Position numbers and translations under genes: made by a program. 59,898 bases of DNA from an uncultured Eubacteriales bacterium (lineage in GTDB: Bacteria; Bacillota; Clostridia; Christensenellales; CAG-138): assembly GCA_902801845.1 (NCBI GenBank), contig CADCJW010000010.1, positions 64,019 to 123,916 on the forward strand, in the 5' to 3' direction. Below are positions 26,856-35,185 of the stretch, in pieces; the stretch's first letter is position 1, and the number at the start of each line of letters is the position of its first letter. Under the pieces are notes generated by a model. The model saw only the letters and a list, made by a program, of their open reading frames with translations, was not told the DNA's origin and did no database searches.

Positions 26856-28574
26856 TTATGCGTCCTCCTCTTTTAGTTTTCTGCTGGTACCGAAGAATTT
26901 CATGACAAGGTTCATGAGCAGCACCGCGCCGTAGGTGATCAAAATCAGTATGGTAGCGAAGGCGCAGGCGATGCTGAAGGCGCCCTTCTCCGCGAACTCG
27001 TTGATCTGCACGGTGATGAGCAGGAACGAAGGCGTCACCAAAAGGATGATGGCGGAGATGGCGGTGATGGAGCGGACGAAGGCGGTGACCAGGCCGCTGA
27101 GGAAGGAATCCTTGATGAGCGGCAGCGTCACGGTCATGAACACCTTGAAGCTGTCCGCGCCCATGTCGTAGGCGCTTTCCTCGATGCTCTTGTCGATCTG
27201 CCGGAGAGCGGAGATGCCGCTTCGGGTGCCCGTGGGCAAGCTCCGGACCACGAAGACGATGATGAGGATGGCCGCGCTGTTATAGATGAACTGCAGCGCG
27301 CCCGTGTGGAACAGACCCTGAGAGTAACCACGGATATATCCCACGCCCAACACCGTGCCGGGGACAGCCATGGCCAACATGGACACGGCCTCGATGAAGC
27401 CCTTGGCCTTGAACTTCCGCTTGACCACCAGATAGGAGATGATCATGCTGAGCAGGGCCGTGATGGGCGAGGCAATGAGGGAGAGCAGGAAGGAGTCCTT
27501 GAAGGCCTTGAGGCCGTGATACTTGGAGAAGACCTGCCCGAACCACTTGAAGGTCAGAGGCGTGAACTTGTAGCCCCAGGTGGGGAACAGGGCGCCGATG
27601 GGCACGCAGACGTACATGCCGATGACGAAGATGGCGGCCAGGGCGCAGAGGATAGTCAGCGGAATGGTGACGGACTTGTCCTCGATGAGCATCCGGGCCC
27701 GGGAAGCCTTGCCCGTCAGCGTGGCGGCGGTCTTGGATTCGAGATAGTACTTCTGCACCGCGAACATGAGGAGCGTGATGCACAGGAGCACCACGGCCAT
27801 GGCCGCCGCGCCCTGCTTGTCATAGGCGCCGGTGATCTGCAGGTAGATCGTGGTGGCCAGCGTATCGTAGCTGCCGCCGATGATCATGGGGTTGGCGAAG
27901 TCGGCAATGGACTCGATGAAGGTCACGAGGAACGCGTTGCCAAGGCCCGGCAGCAGCAGGGGCAGGGTGACGCTGGTAAAAACTTTCATGCGGGAAGCGC
28001 CCATATCCCGGGCCGCCTCCTCCAGCGACGGGTCGATGTTCTTCAAAAGGCCCTTGAGCATCATGTAGCACACGGGGAAGAAGGTCAGCGTCTGGACGAT
28101 GACGATGCCCCAATAGCCGTAGACGTCGTTGTCATAGATGCCCAGCAGGAACCGGGTGATGAGGCCCGCCTTGCCGAAGAGCATGATCATGGACAAGCTC
28201 AGCACGAAGGGCGGGGACACCACGGGCAGCATGGAGACCACCTTGAACAGGCCGCCTGCCACCTTGTGCATGCGAACATAGACCTCCACGTAGGCGAACA
28301 ACAGGCCGATGACGGTGGAGAGGATGCCCACCACGAAGCCAACCTTCAGGGTGTTGGTGATGGCTCGGGTGAAGGTGGGCATATTCATGATCCGGCGGAA
28401 CACGTCCAGCGTCACGTGGCCGTCCATGAGGACGCTGTCGATCAGCAGGATCACCAGAGGATAGAGGATGAACAGCGTCAAGAAAGTGATCAAAAGCACG
28501 ATGGTCGTCACCATGATGGGATCGGCCATGAGCTTTTTTCGATCCAGCGCCGCACCCTGAGCAGATTTTGCCAT
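26856..28574 (-). CDS. iron(III)-type ABC transporter permease with fused domains
   Basis: A 572-residue inner-membrane permease with about 12 membrane segments and two BPD_transp_1 halves, as in FbpB. Each half carries an EAA loop that contacts the ATPase: 'EEAARDMGASRMKVF' (near residue 190) and 'EESAYDMGADSFKVF' (near residue 475). It forms the whole membrane channel by itself. The RBS is AAGGAGG. It is separated from the binding-protein gene by a stable hairpin. Confidence 0.93.
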   Translation of the reverse strand: MAKSAQGAALDRKKLMADPIMVTTIVLLITFLTLFILYPLVILLIDSVLMDGHVTLDVFRRIMNMPTFTRAITNTLKVGFVVGILSTVIGLLFAYVEVYVRMHKVAGGLFKVVSMLPVVSPPFVLSLSMIMLFGKAGLITRFLLGIYDNDVYGYWGIVIVQTLTFFPVCYMMLKGLLKNIDPSLEEAARDMGASRMKVFTSVTLPLLLPGLGNAFLVTFIESIADFANPMIIGGSYDTLATTIYLQITGAYDKQGAAAMAVVLLCITLLMFAVQKYYLESKTAATLTGKASRARMLIEDKSVTIPLTILCALAAIFVIGMYVCVPIGALFPTWGYKFTPLTFKWFGQVFSKYHGLKAFKDSFLLSLIASPITALLSMIISYLVVKRKFKAKGFIEAVSMLAMAVPGTVLGVGYIRGYSQGLFHTGALQFIYNSAAILIIVFVVRSLPTGTRSGISALRQIDKSIEESAYDMGADSFKVFMTVTLPLIKDSFLSGLVTAFVRSITAISAIILLVTPSFLLITVQINEFAEKGAFSIACAFATILILITYGAVLLMNLVMKFFGTSRKLKEEDA

Positions 28575-28608
28575 AGGTCAGCCTCCTTGCTTTTTTTGAA
28601 AAAGGAAA

Positions 28609-28632
28609 GTCCCCGCCCCGAAGGGCGGGGAC
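28609..28632 (-). terminator. intra-operon hairpin (attenuator or 3' stabiliser)
   Basis: A 10-bp GC stem GTCCCCGCCC/GGGCGGGGAC with a 4-nt loop lies between the binding-protein stop and the permease RBS. The following tract on the minus strand is only partly T-rich (TTTCCTTTTT), so partial termination is likely. Confidence 0.75.
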
Positions 28633-28671
28633 CCAGCTTGCACTAAGCGTGAATTCCCGTAAGGATGGACG

Positions 28672-29781
28672 TTACTCGGTCTTGAACCGGTCGTCGCCGC
28701 CGTTGAGGGCCTTCATCACGTCCTCCACGTTCTGCTTGGTCTCGGCAGCGGCCTTGGCGAAGTCATAGCCGTCCCACACCAGGGAGGGATCCAGGCCGAA
28801 CTTCTTCGCAGCTTCGGGCTGCTGGGCGTTGTCGATCACCAGGAACTGGTAGGAACCGTTCTGGGCGGCCAGCTCCACGCAGTCGGGAGACAGGGCGAAC
28901 TCCAGGAAGAGCTTCGCGGCGTTCATATGGGCCGCGCCCTTGAAGATGGCCACGGGGCCGATCTCGCAAGCGGTACCGTCGGAGGGGACGATCAGCTGCA
29001 CGTTCTCATAGCCGTTGTCCACGATCTGGGTGATGCCGTCGTGGAGGAAGCCGATGCCGATGACGCACTCACCGGTGCCCACGTTCTTGGAGGGGCCGGA
29101 GCCGGACTTGGTGTAGATCTGGACGTTCTTGTCCAGGTCCACCAGATACTGGATGCCCGCGTCGTGGCCCTTGAGCTGGATCATCAGGTTGGCGACCAGC
29201 TTGGGAGTGCCGGCGGTGTTGTAGTTGGACAGCCAGATGAGGCCCTTATACTCGGGCTTGAGCAGGTCGTCCCAGCTCTTGGGCGCTTCCAGGTTCAACC
29301 GAGCGAGCTCGTCGGTGTTGACCATGAAGCCCAGGAGGCCCGTGTAGATGCCGTACCAATAGCCGTTGGGATCCTTATAGATGCTCTTGGTCAGGTGAGA
29401 GGCGTTCTCGGGCACGTAGCTGTTGTCCAAGAGGCCGTCGGCAGCCGCGGTGTCATAGGGATTGTTGGTGCCGCCGAACCAAACGTCGGCAGAGGGCTTG
29501 CCCTTCTCCTCGGCGATCTTGGCAGGGACCTCGCCGGTGGACAGACGCTGATAGGTGGTCTTGATGCCGTAGAGCTCCTGGAACTTGTCGCAGGCGGCGC
29601 GGAGATAATCCTCCTCGCAGGAACCGTAGACAACCAGCTCGCCCTCGGCCTTGGCCAGGGACACCAGATCGTTGGCTTCGGGAGCAGCCTCAGTCTTGGG
29701 CTCTTCCTTCTTGCCGCTGCAGCCAGCCAGCACGCCCAGCACCATCACCAGGGCCAGCACCACTGCAAATACCTTCTTCAT
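28672..29781 (-). CDS. ABC transporter substrate-binding lipoprotein, iron(III) type
   Basis: A 369-residue extracellular binding protein. The signal peptide ends at the lipobox GVLAGCSG, so it is anchored by lipid. 'EGELVVYGSCEEDYLRAACDKFQELYGIKTTYQRLSTGEVPAKI' is typical of the AfuA/FbpA-type family, as is 'GYWYGIYTGLLGFMVNTDEL'. Family members bind ferric iron, phosphonates, thiamine or phosphosugars, so iron is the default, not proven, ligand. It is the first gene of the transporter operon, with AGGAGG before the ATG. Confidence 0.92.
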   Translation of the reverse strand: MKKVFAVVLALVMVLGVLAGCSGKKEEPKTEAAPEANDLVSLAKAEGELVVYGSCEEDYLRAACDKFQELYGIKTTYQRLSTGEVPAKIAEEKGKPSADVWFGGTNNPYDTAAADGLLDNSYVPENASHLTKSIYKDPNGYWYGIYTGLLGFMVNTDELARLNLEAPKSWDDLLKPEYKGLIWLSNYNTAGTPKLVANLMIQLKGHDAGIQYLVDLDKNVQIYTKSGSGPSKNVGTGECVIGIGFLHDGITQIVDNGYENVQLIVPSDGTACEIGPVAIFKGAAHMNAAKLFLEFALSPDCVELAAQNGSYQFLVIDNAQQPEAAKKFGLDPSLVWDGYDFAKAAAETKQNVEDVMKALNGGDDRFKTE

Positions 29782-29834
29782 GTGAATTTCCTCCTACTGC
29801 AATTTGCGACCATGCAGATATGGCCACTGCGTTT

Positions 29835-29863
29835 ATTTTGAACTGTTATAGGCCATTTGTCAA
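29835..29863 (-). promoter_or_regulatory. promoter of the ABC transporter operon
   Basis: Consensus TTGACA (29858-29863), a 17-nt spacer and CAAAAT (29835-29840) on the minus strand. No riboswitch-like structure is evident in the 50-nt leader. Confidence 0.6.
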
Positions 29864-29905
29864 GAGCAAAGGACCGGCCGGTCGACAGCGGGGCAAAAAA
29901 ACAAC

Positions 29906-29934
29906 TGGAAATCAGGGACAAATCGGGGTATACT
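29906..29934 (+). promoter_or_regulatory. promoter of the glutaredoxin-like/HAD pair
   Basis: TGGAAA (29906-29911), a 17-nt spacer and TATACT (29929-29934), divergent from the transporter promoter. Confidence 0.55.
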
Positions 29935-29964
29935 GGAGAAAATGAGAAGGGAGGACCGTATCCC

Positions 29965-30246
29965 ATGCCCGAGATCGAGATTTTCTATTTGACCGGCTGC
30001 CCCTACTGCAAGAACGCCAGAAAAGCGGTGGAGGAGCTTTTGCGGGAGGAGCCGGCCTATGGCGCCTTGCCCCTTCGATGGATCGAGGAAAACGAGGAAA
30101 AGGCCCTGGCCGACAGCCGGGACTACTACCGGGTGCCCTCCGTGTTCTATCAGGGGGACAAGCTGTATGAAGCCTCGCCGTTCCAGGACTACGAGACCAT
30201 CAAGGCCCATCTGAAGGCGGTCTTCGACCAGGTCCTGGCCCCATGA
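29965..30246 (+). CDS. glutaredoxin/thioredoxin-fold small protein
   Basis: A 93-residue single-domain protein with the redox motif CPYC after the first strand ('IEIFYLTGCPYCKNARKAVEELL') and a cis-Pro region 'YYRVPSVFYQGDKLYE'. It probably reduces disulfides or acts as a dithiol relay in the cytoplasm. The ATG at 29965 is preceded by GGGAGG. Its TGA overlaps the ATG of the HAD gene (ATGA), so the two are translated together. Confidence 0.85.
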   Translation: MPEIEIFYLTGCPYCKNARKAVEELLREEPAYGALPLRWIEENEEKALADSRDYYRVPSVFYQGDKLYEASPFQDYETIKAHLKAVFDQVLAP

Positions 30247-30914
30247 GCCGGGGGAAGCTCAAATACCGGTGCCTGGTGCTGGATCATGACGATACGGTCA
30301 TGGACAGCACCCGGCTCATCCATCATCCCGCCTTCCTGGTATTTTTGCGGGAAGTCCGGCCCGGGACCAGCATCAGTCTGGAAGAATATTTTCGGATGAA
30401 CTTCCACCCGGGCTTTTTGGAGTATTGCGAAGAGACGATGCGCTTCACCCCGGCGGAGCTGGATCGGGAGCTGACGGTGTGGAAGGGCTACGTGGCCACC
30501 CACGTGCCCCCGGCGTTCCCCGGCATGAAAGCCCTCCTGGAGGAGCAGCTGAAAAGAGGCGGACACATCGCCGTCATCTCTCATTCCCTGCGGGAAAACA
30601 TTTTGCGGGATTATCGGGAAAACGGGCTTCCGGAACCCTCCATGGTCTTTGGGTGGGACCTGCCCCGAGAGCAGCGCAAACCCAGCCCCTTTGCTTTGGA
30701 CCGGCTGATGAGGTGCATGGATCTGGCGCCGGAAGAGATGCTGGTGGTGGACGATCTCAAGCCCGGCTACGACATGGCTCGGACCCGGGGCGTGCCCTTC
30801 GCCGCGGCGGGCTGGGCCTACGACGTGCCGGAGATCCGCGCCTATCTGCAAAGGAACTGCCCCCTCTATTTCGACAGGGTGGAGGGGCTGTATCGGTATC
30901 TGTTCGAGGAATAA
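30243..30914 (+). CDS. HAD-superfamily phosphatase
   Basis: A 223-residue HAD hydrolase. Motif I is DHDDTVMDS (nucleophile and acid/base Asp), motif II is the Ser in 'IAVISHS', motif III the Lys in 'QRKPSPF' and motif IV 'VVDDLKPG'. A helical cap lies between motifs I and II, as in phosphoglycolate-phosphatase-like members. It should dephosphorylate a small phosphometabolite; the substrate is unknown. It is coupled to the thioredoxin-fold gene. Confidence 0.9.
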   Translation: MSRGKLKYRCLVLDHDDTVMDSTRLIHHPAFLVFLREVRPGTSISLEEYFRMNFHPGFLEYCEETMRFTPAELDRELTVWKGYVATHVPPAFPGMKALLEEQLKRGGHIAVISHSLRENILRDYRENGLPEPSMVFGWDLPREQRKPSPFALDRLMRCMDLAPEEMLVVDDLKPGYDMARTRGVPFAAAGWAYDVPEIRAYLQRNCPLYFDRVEGLYRYLFEE

Positions 30915-30930
30915 ACCAGGGGATGAAAAC

Positions 30931-30960
30931 AAAAAAAGCTCGGCGCGCGCCGGGCTTTTT
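30931..30960. terminator. bidirectional terminator
   Basis: GC-rich stem AGCTCGGCGC/GCGCCGGGCT (30938-30957) with an A-run before and a T-run after. It serves the HAD gene and the convergent M15-like gene. Confidence 0.88.
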
Positions 30961-32174
30961 CATTCGTCGATATATTCAAAGACCTTCCGCAGGGCCAGGG
31001 GAGAATCGCTGTGGACGGAGGGATCATATTCCCCCAGGCCGAAGTGGCTGGCGTCGCAGGTATGGTCGTAGTAGACTCCCCAGAAGAACCCCGCCCGATA
31101 GAAGGCCAACTCATACAGAAGATAGTTTTGCACGATGGTGGGCACCCGCTCGTACGCCTGGCCCCAGTTGCCCACGTACGTGAAGTCGTAATACGAATAC
31201 CCGTTTTTCGTTTGAATGCCGTTATAGATCAGGTTTTCGCTGATCTCCTTGCAGAATACGGCCCAGTTGTCCGGCGCGGCAATGTTGGGGCCGATGTTCT
31301 GGTTGAGATCCACCGCCAGCCCCAGCACGTGGGGACTGAGGAAGGGGGAATTCTCCTCCTGACGGGGAATATAGGGGCCGGCATAGGATTGGACCAGCCG
31401 GTTCAGCCGCAGGATGCCGGAGTCCCACTTGCCGCCCACGTGGATATAGGTGGTCCGCATGTAGCGGATGGCCTGCTCAAAGGACGCGACGGCGGCCCGG
31501 TTCACCCGCCACTCCCCGCCAAAGGGGGTGTTGACGGAGGTGATGTTCCGGCTCACCCAGCTGTTGTCGATCTGGATCTGGCGATAGGTACCCGTTCGAT
31601 AGGTAAAGGGCAGGGCGTCATCCCCCAGCAGGGCCCGGGCGGCAGGGTATGTCCCCCTTAGATCGTTGGGGATCAGGGTGTGGAGGGCGGAAACGGGGGT
31701 CACGGTGAAGGGTGATGTGTACAAGATCACCTCTTTCGCCGCGTCGTTGGCGGCTTTCAGGGTGAACACATAGTCGCCCGGTTTCAAAGAGGCGAAGTCC
31801 GTCCGGGCGGACAGGCTTTCGTCCTCGAAGGGATAGGTTTTGTCCCACAGAGGGAAGCGGGTAGCCATGTCCTCCGCCGGGTCCGGCGTCCCTTCGGCAG
31901 AGAGCAGCACGTTCCCCTTTGGGTCGCTGACGGTGACGGATACGCGGGTCAGGGGCGCCTCGGACACCACCGTGCCCCCAAAGACAAAGGCCCGTTTCTC
32001 CGTGAGGGGATAGGCCTGGCAAGGGAGGGGCAGCCCCTCTTCCGGAACAAGGCGGATGGGGGACGGGGCGGGATCCGCCGCTTGGGTGGGCACAGGGTCA
32101 CCCTCCGCTCGTGCGATGAGGGGTAGCAGAAGGAGCAGGAGCGATATAAGCAGCGAATGAGTCAATCGTTTCAT
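30960..32174 (-). CDS. secreted M15-like (D-Ala-D-Ala carboxypeptidase-fold) protein
   Basis: 404 residues with a Sec signal peptide (about 1-23, cleaved near ARA). An Ig-like beta region follows (about 60-170, 'KRAFVFGGTVVSEAPLTRVSVTVSD'), then a C-terminal LAS-type metallopeptidase domain. Zinc ligands are visible as 'HVLGLAVD' (His and Asp near 280-286) and 'DASHFG' (His near 376), the VanY/DacB M15 arrangement. It probably trims peptidoglycan peptides. No Shine-Dalgarno sequence is seen; it starts 17 bp after the NAGPA paralogue 2 stop and may be translated by reinitiation. Confidence 0.8.
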   Translation of the reverse strand: MKRLTHSLLISLLLLLLPLIARAEGDPVPTQAADPAPSPIRLVPEEGLPLPCQAYPLTEKRAFVFGGTVVSEAPLTRVSVTVSDPKGNVLLSAEGTPDPAEDMATRFPLWDKTYPFEDESLSARTDFASLKPGDYVFTLKAANDAAKEVILYTSPFTVTPVSALHTLIPNDLRGTYPAARALLGDDALPFTYRTGTYRQIQIDNSWVSRNITSVNTPFGGEWRVNRAAVASFEQAIRYMRTTYIHVGGKWDSGILRLNRLVQSYAGPYIPRQEENSPFLSPHVLGLAVDLNQNIGPNIAAPDNWAVFCKEISENLIYNGIQTKNGYSYYDFTYVGNWGQAYERVPTIVQNYLLYELAFYRAGFFWGVYYDHTCDASHFGLGEYDPSVHSDSPLALRKVFEYIDE

Positions 32175-32191
32175 AAGCAGGACAGGAGGTG

Positions 32192-33235
32192 TCAGGCGGA
32201 AGGATCGCCCTCGGGAAGGAGATAGAGAATGTCGCTGATGCCGCGTCCTCCGGGGCTGGAGGGCACGTTGTAGACCTGGCCCTGCCAGACCATGACGGCG
32301 GAGTTGCCCCCGTCCAGATTGAAGGCGGCGGCAAAGCCCATGTTCTCTGCGAACTTGGCCAGATCATGGATGTCCAGACCTCGGGATCTGTGGACCTGGC
32401 GGCCGTCGATAAGGCAGAGGGCATAGTGGCCGGGCTCATAGTAGCCCAGGACGCAGCGGGGGTTGTTCTGATTGGCACTGACCCCCAAATACAGGGATTT
32501 CTTGGCCTTGCCGTCTGCATCCAGCAGGCCGGGACCGAAATTGAACACCTGCCACGGATCCTGGGCAAGCAGATCCTCCACCGTGTATTCGTCCTGGGTG
32601 AGAGTGCGCATGGAGCCGTCCCGGTAGAGGACGCAGATGTCGCGTTGGGGCTTTTGCTGATGGTAGATTTGGCCGTTGCGGATCACGATGCCGTTGTTGA
32701 CGGAGCAATAGTCTCCGGAGACGGCCCAAATGGCCCCGTATTTCTCGGCCATCTCTCCCACCTTCGCCGTGTCAGGGGATGTGAAATCCGGTCCTGCGGA
32801 GCCGGTTTTCAACAGGGTGATGTCCTGCAGGTGGATATCCGCCACGTGATAATCGATGTAGCCCTTGTAGCTGGTGCTGTCGGAGGCGTGGTAAACCTGG
32901 ATGCAAATGTGCTCGCTCCTGTATTCGCTGTCGGTGATCACCTGGCCGGTGTAGGAAAAACCGTCGAACCGACCGCCCAGCAGGCCATCGGGGGTAGGCT
33001 CGGGGGTGGGTGCTGGGGTATGGGTGGGCACGGGCGTGGCGGTGGGCGTACCGGTGGGGGCGGACACCACAAGGCTCAGCAGGGGGGCCGGGGTGTACAC
33101 CGGGGCGCTGCTCGCAGAGGGCGACGCCGGGGCGCTGGGGACGGCGGCGGAGCCGGGGGCACAGGCCGCGCATATCAGTATGAGGCACAGAAGCTGCAGA
33201 AACGGTCGCCTGCTTGCAGAAACAAATCGATCCAT
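32192..33235 (-). CDS. lipoprotein with phosphodiester glycosidase (NAGPA) domain, paralogue 2
   Basis: A 347-residue lipoprotein: signal peptide with lipobox CAAC, an Ala/Pro/Ser/Thr linker with TPxPTP repeats, then a NAGPA-like domain ending 'AFNLDGGNSAVMVWQG ... GRGISDILYLLP'. Its C-terminal 240 residues align throughout with paralogue 1 at 10511-11575, sharing for example 'NPRC-x-LGYYEPGHY'. The predicted role is hydrolysis of a sugar phosphodiester in the wall. It is upstream of and co-directional with the M15-like peptidase, which supports a wall-remodelling pair. No RBS is seen and the promoter abuts the start. Confidence 0.85.
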   Translation of the reverse strand: MDRFVSASRRPFLQLLCLILICAACAPGSAAVPSAPASPSASSAPVYTPAPLLSLVVSAPTGTPTATPVPTHTPAPTPEPTPDGLLGGRFDGFSYTGQVITDSEYRSEHICIQVYHASDSTSYKGYIDYHVADIHLQDITLLKTGSAGPDFTSPDTAKVGEMAEKYGAIWAVSGDYCSVNNGIVIRNGQIYHQQKPQRDICVLYRDGSMRTLTQDEYTVEDLLAQDPWQVFNFGPGLLDADGKAKKSLYLGVSANQNNPRCVLGYYEPGHYALCLIDGRQVHRSRGLDIHDLAKFAENMGFAAAFNLDGGNSAVMVWQGQVYNVPSSPGGRGISDILYLLPEGDPSA

Positions 33236-33244
33236 AGCAAAAAA

Positions 33245-33273
33245 AGTATACCACAGGATGGGAAGCCAGGCAA
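33245..33273 (-). promoter_or_regulatory. promoter abutting NAGPA paralogue 2 (near-leaderless)
   Basis: TTGCCT (33268-33273), a 17-nt spacer and TATACT (33245-33250) preceded by TGG (extended -10). Nine nt separate the hexamer from the ATG at 33235. Confidence 0.65.
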
Positions 33274-33297
33274 CGGAAGGGACTGGTTTTTTTCAAA

Positions 33298-33342
33298 TTT
33301 GTTTTGTTCCTTTTCCTTCAAGAAAAGCGGGAAAGGGTTTCA
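33298..33342. repeat. partial, diverged copy of the three-hairpin repeat
   Basis: Only the right-hand hairpin region is recognisable (GTTCCTTTTCCTTCAAG and then AAGGGTTTC), matching the right ends of copies A and B with several substitutions. It lies at the left boundary of the phage-like cassette. Confidence 0.45.
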
Positions 33343-33438
33343 TTCCTTCCTCCCCCAAATATGAACGAATTATCGTAATCCAAGCGGGGGATTTGGGTAT
33401 ATGCTGGTTTCGCCGGAAGGGAAAGGAGGAGGCAGCCG

Positions 33439-33834
33439 ATGAGCAGGAAGATGGGCGCCAGGCGCATGGAGGAGGCCGTGAGGGCGTATTTTGCCCGATG
33501 CGACGGGACCAGGGAACGGGTCCCTCAAAAGGGAGGCGGATTTTCAGAGAGACAGATCCCCTACACCCTTTACGGTCTCTGCGCGGCGGTGTCCCTCGCT
33601 CCGGAGGAGGTCCTCTCCGCCGCCCATGGCCAGGGCGACGCGGCGGGGACCGTTCTGCTCCGGGCCCTCGTTCAGGTGGCGGCCTACATCCAGGAGCGGG
33701 CATTGCTGGGGGAACTGAGCGCCACCGTCTCCCAGGCGGCCCTGAAGGAGCTGGGCCTGACGGGCGGCGAGGAGGAGGGGCTGGAGCCCCTGCAGGTGAT
33801 CCTGGACGAGCAGGGGGAGGTGTACGGCCGATGA
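33439..33834 (+). CDS. putative terminase small subunit
   Basis: A 131-residue helical protein. 'IPYTLYGLCAAVSLAPEEVLSAAHG' followed by 'LLRALVQVAAYIQERALLGELS' resembles gp3-type phage DNA-packaging small subunits, which recognise the packaging site. The assignment rests on this pattern and on the ATGA overlap with the large terminase gene. It is the first gene of the cassette, with AAAGGAGGAGG before the ATG. Confidence 0.7.
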   Translation: MSRKMGARRMEEAVRAYFARCDGTRERVPQKGGGFSERQIPYTLYGLCAAVSLAPEEVLSAAHGQGDAAGTVLLRALVQVAAYIQERALLGELSATVSQAALKELGLTGGEEEGLEPLQVILDEQGEVYGR

Positions 33835-35165
33835 AGCAGCTGCGTCTATCGGGGACGCCCAACGAGAAGCAGCGAGCCTTCTTCCTCTCCACGGCCCCCC
33901 ACACCGCCTATGGAGGCGCCCGGGGCGGCGGCAAGAGCTGGGCCATGCGCCGCAAGCTTGTACTGCTGGCTCTCCGGTATCCGGGGCTCCAGGAGCTGCT
34001 CCTTCGGCGAACGCTGCCGGAGCTGCAGGAGAACCACGTGCGGCCGCTGCTCCAGGAGCTCAACGGGGCGGTGAAGTACAACCAGACCCAGCGGAGCTTC
34101 CTCTTCCCCAACGGGTCAAGGATCAAGCTGGGGTATTGCGACCAGGAGAAGGACGTGTACCAGTACCAAGGGCAGGAATACGACGTGATCGGCATGGAGG
34201 AGGCAACTCACTTCACCGAAAGCCAGATGACCTTTCTCACCACCTGCAACCGGTCCGTGCGCACGGACTTCTCCCCCAGGATGTACTACACCTGCAACCC
34301 CGGCGGTCCAGGCCACGAATGGGTGAAACGGCTCTTCATCGACCGGCGCTACGGCCCCGGGGAGCGGCCGGAGGACTACGCCTTCATCCCCGCCCGGCTC
34401 ACGGACAACCACGTGCTCATGGCCAGGGACCCGGGGTACCTGAAAAAGCTCCAGCGGCTGCCGGAGCACCTGCGGCGGGCCTATCTCGACGGGGACTGGA
34501 ACATCCTCTCGGGCCAGTACTTCCCCGAGTTCTCCCCTGAGATCCACGTGGTGGAGCCCTTCCCTTTGCCCAGCTGGTGGCGACGGTTCCGGGCCATGGA
34601 CTGGGGCTACAAGGACCCCTGCTGCGTGCTGTGGGTGGCGGTGGACCCGGAGGGTCAGCTCATTATCTACCGGGAGCTGTACGTCACCGAGACCCTGTCG
34701 AGCCGGGTAGCCCAAAAGGTCCGGGAGCTGTCCTTGGGCGAGAGGATCGCCTACACCGTGGCGAGCCCCGACGCCTGGCAGCAGCGGGGCCTGCCCGGAG
34801 TGGAGGGGGATTGCATCGCCGACGTGTTCCAAAGAAACGGGGTGCCCCTGCTGCCGGCGGACAACCGGCGCGTCCACGGCTGGCAGCGGCTCCGGGAAGC
34901 CCTTGCCCTCCAGCATGACGGGCGCCCGGGGCTGGTGATCTTCTCCCCCTGCACCGAGCTCATCCGGACGCTGCCTTTGCTCACCTACGACGAGCACGAC
35001 CACGAGGACGTGAGCGACCGATGCGAGGACCACGCCCCGGAGGCCCTGCGATACGCCGTCATGAGCCGCCATCCCAAGGCGACGGCCCCCCAGCAGCAGG
35101 GACCGTCCGCCTACGACCCCTTTGCCCCGCCCCGGGCCCGGCAGGAGGGGTTCACAAGCCTATAA
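33831..35165 (+). CDS. phage terminase large subunit
   Basis: A 444-residue packaging motor. The N-terminal ATPase has Walker A GGARGGGKS (28-36) and Walker B 'VIGMEEATHF' (about 120). The C-terminal RuvC-like nuclease starts near 'RAMDWGYKDPC' and contains a late acidic cluster 'DEHDHEDVSDRCEDH'. It cuts concatemers and pumps DNA into a prohead through the portal. All motifs look intact, so selection has probably kept it functional. The ATG overlaps the small-subunit stop. Confidence 0.93.
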   Translation: MKQLRLSGTPNEKQRAFFLSTAPHTAYGGARGGGKSWAMRRKLVLLALRYPGLQELLLRRTLPELQENHVRPLLQELNGAVKYNQTQRSFLFPNGSRIKLGYCDQEKDVYQYQGQEYDVIGMEEATHFTESQMTFLTTCNRSVRTDFSPRMYYTCNPGGPGHEWVKRLFIDRRYGPGERPEDYAFIPARLTDNHVLMARDPGYLKKLQRLPEHLRRAYLDGDWNILSGQYFPEFSPEIHVVEPFPLPSWWRRFRAMDWGYKDPCCVLWVAVDPEGQLIIYRELYVTETLSSRVAQKVRELSLGERIAYTVASPDAWQQRGLPGVEGDCIADVFQRNGVPLLPADNRRVHGWQRLREALALQHDGRPGLVIFSPCTELIRTLPLLTYDEHDHEDVSDRCEDHAPEALRYAVMSRHPKATAPQQQGPSAYDPFAPPRARQEGFTSL

Positions 35166-35185
35166 GCAACGGAAAGGAAGGAACA

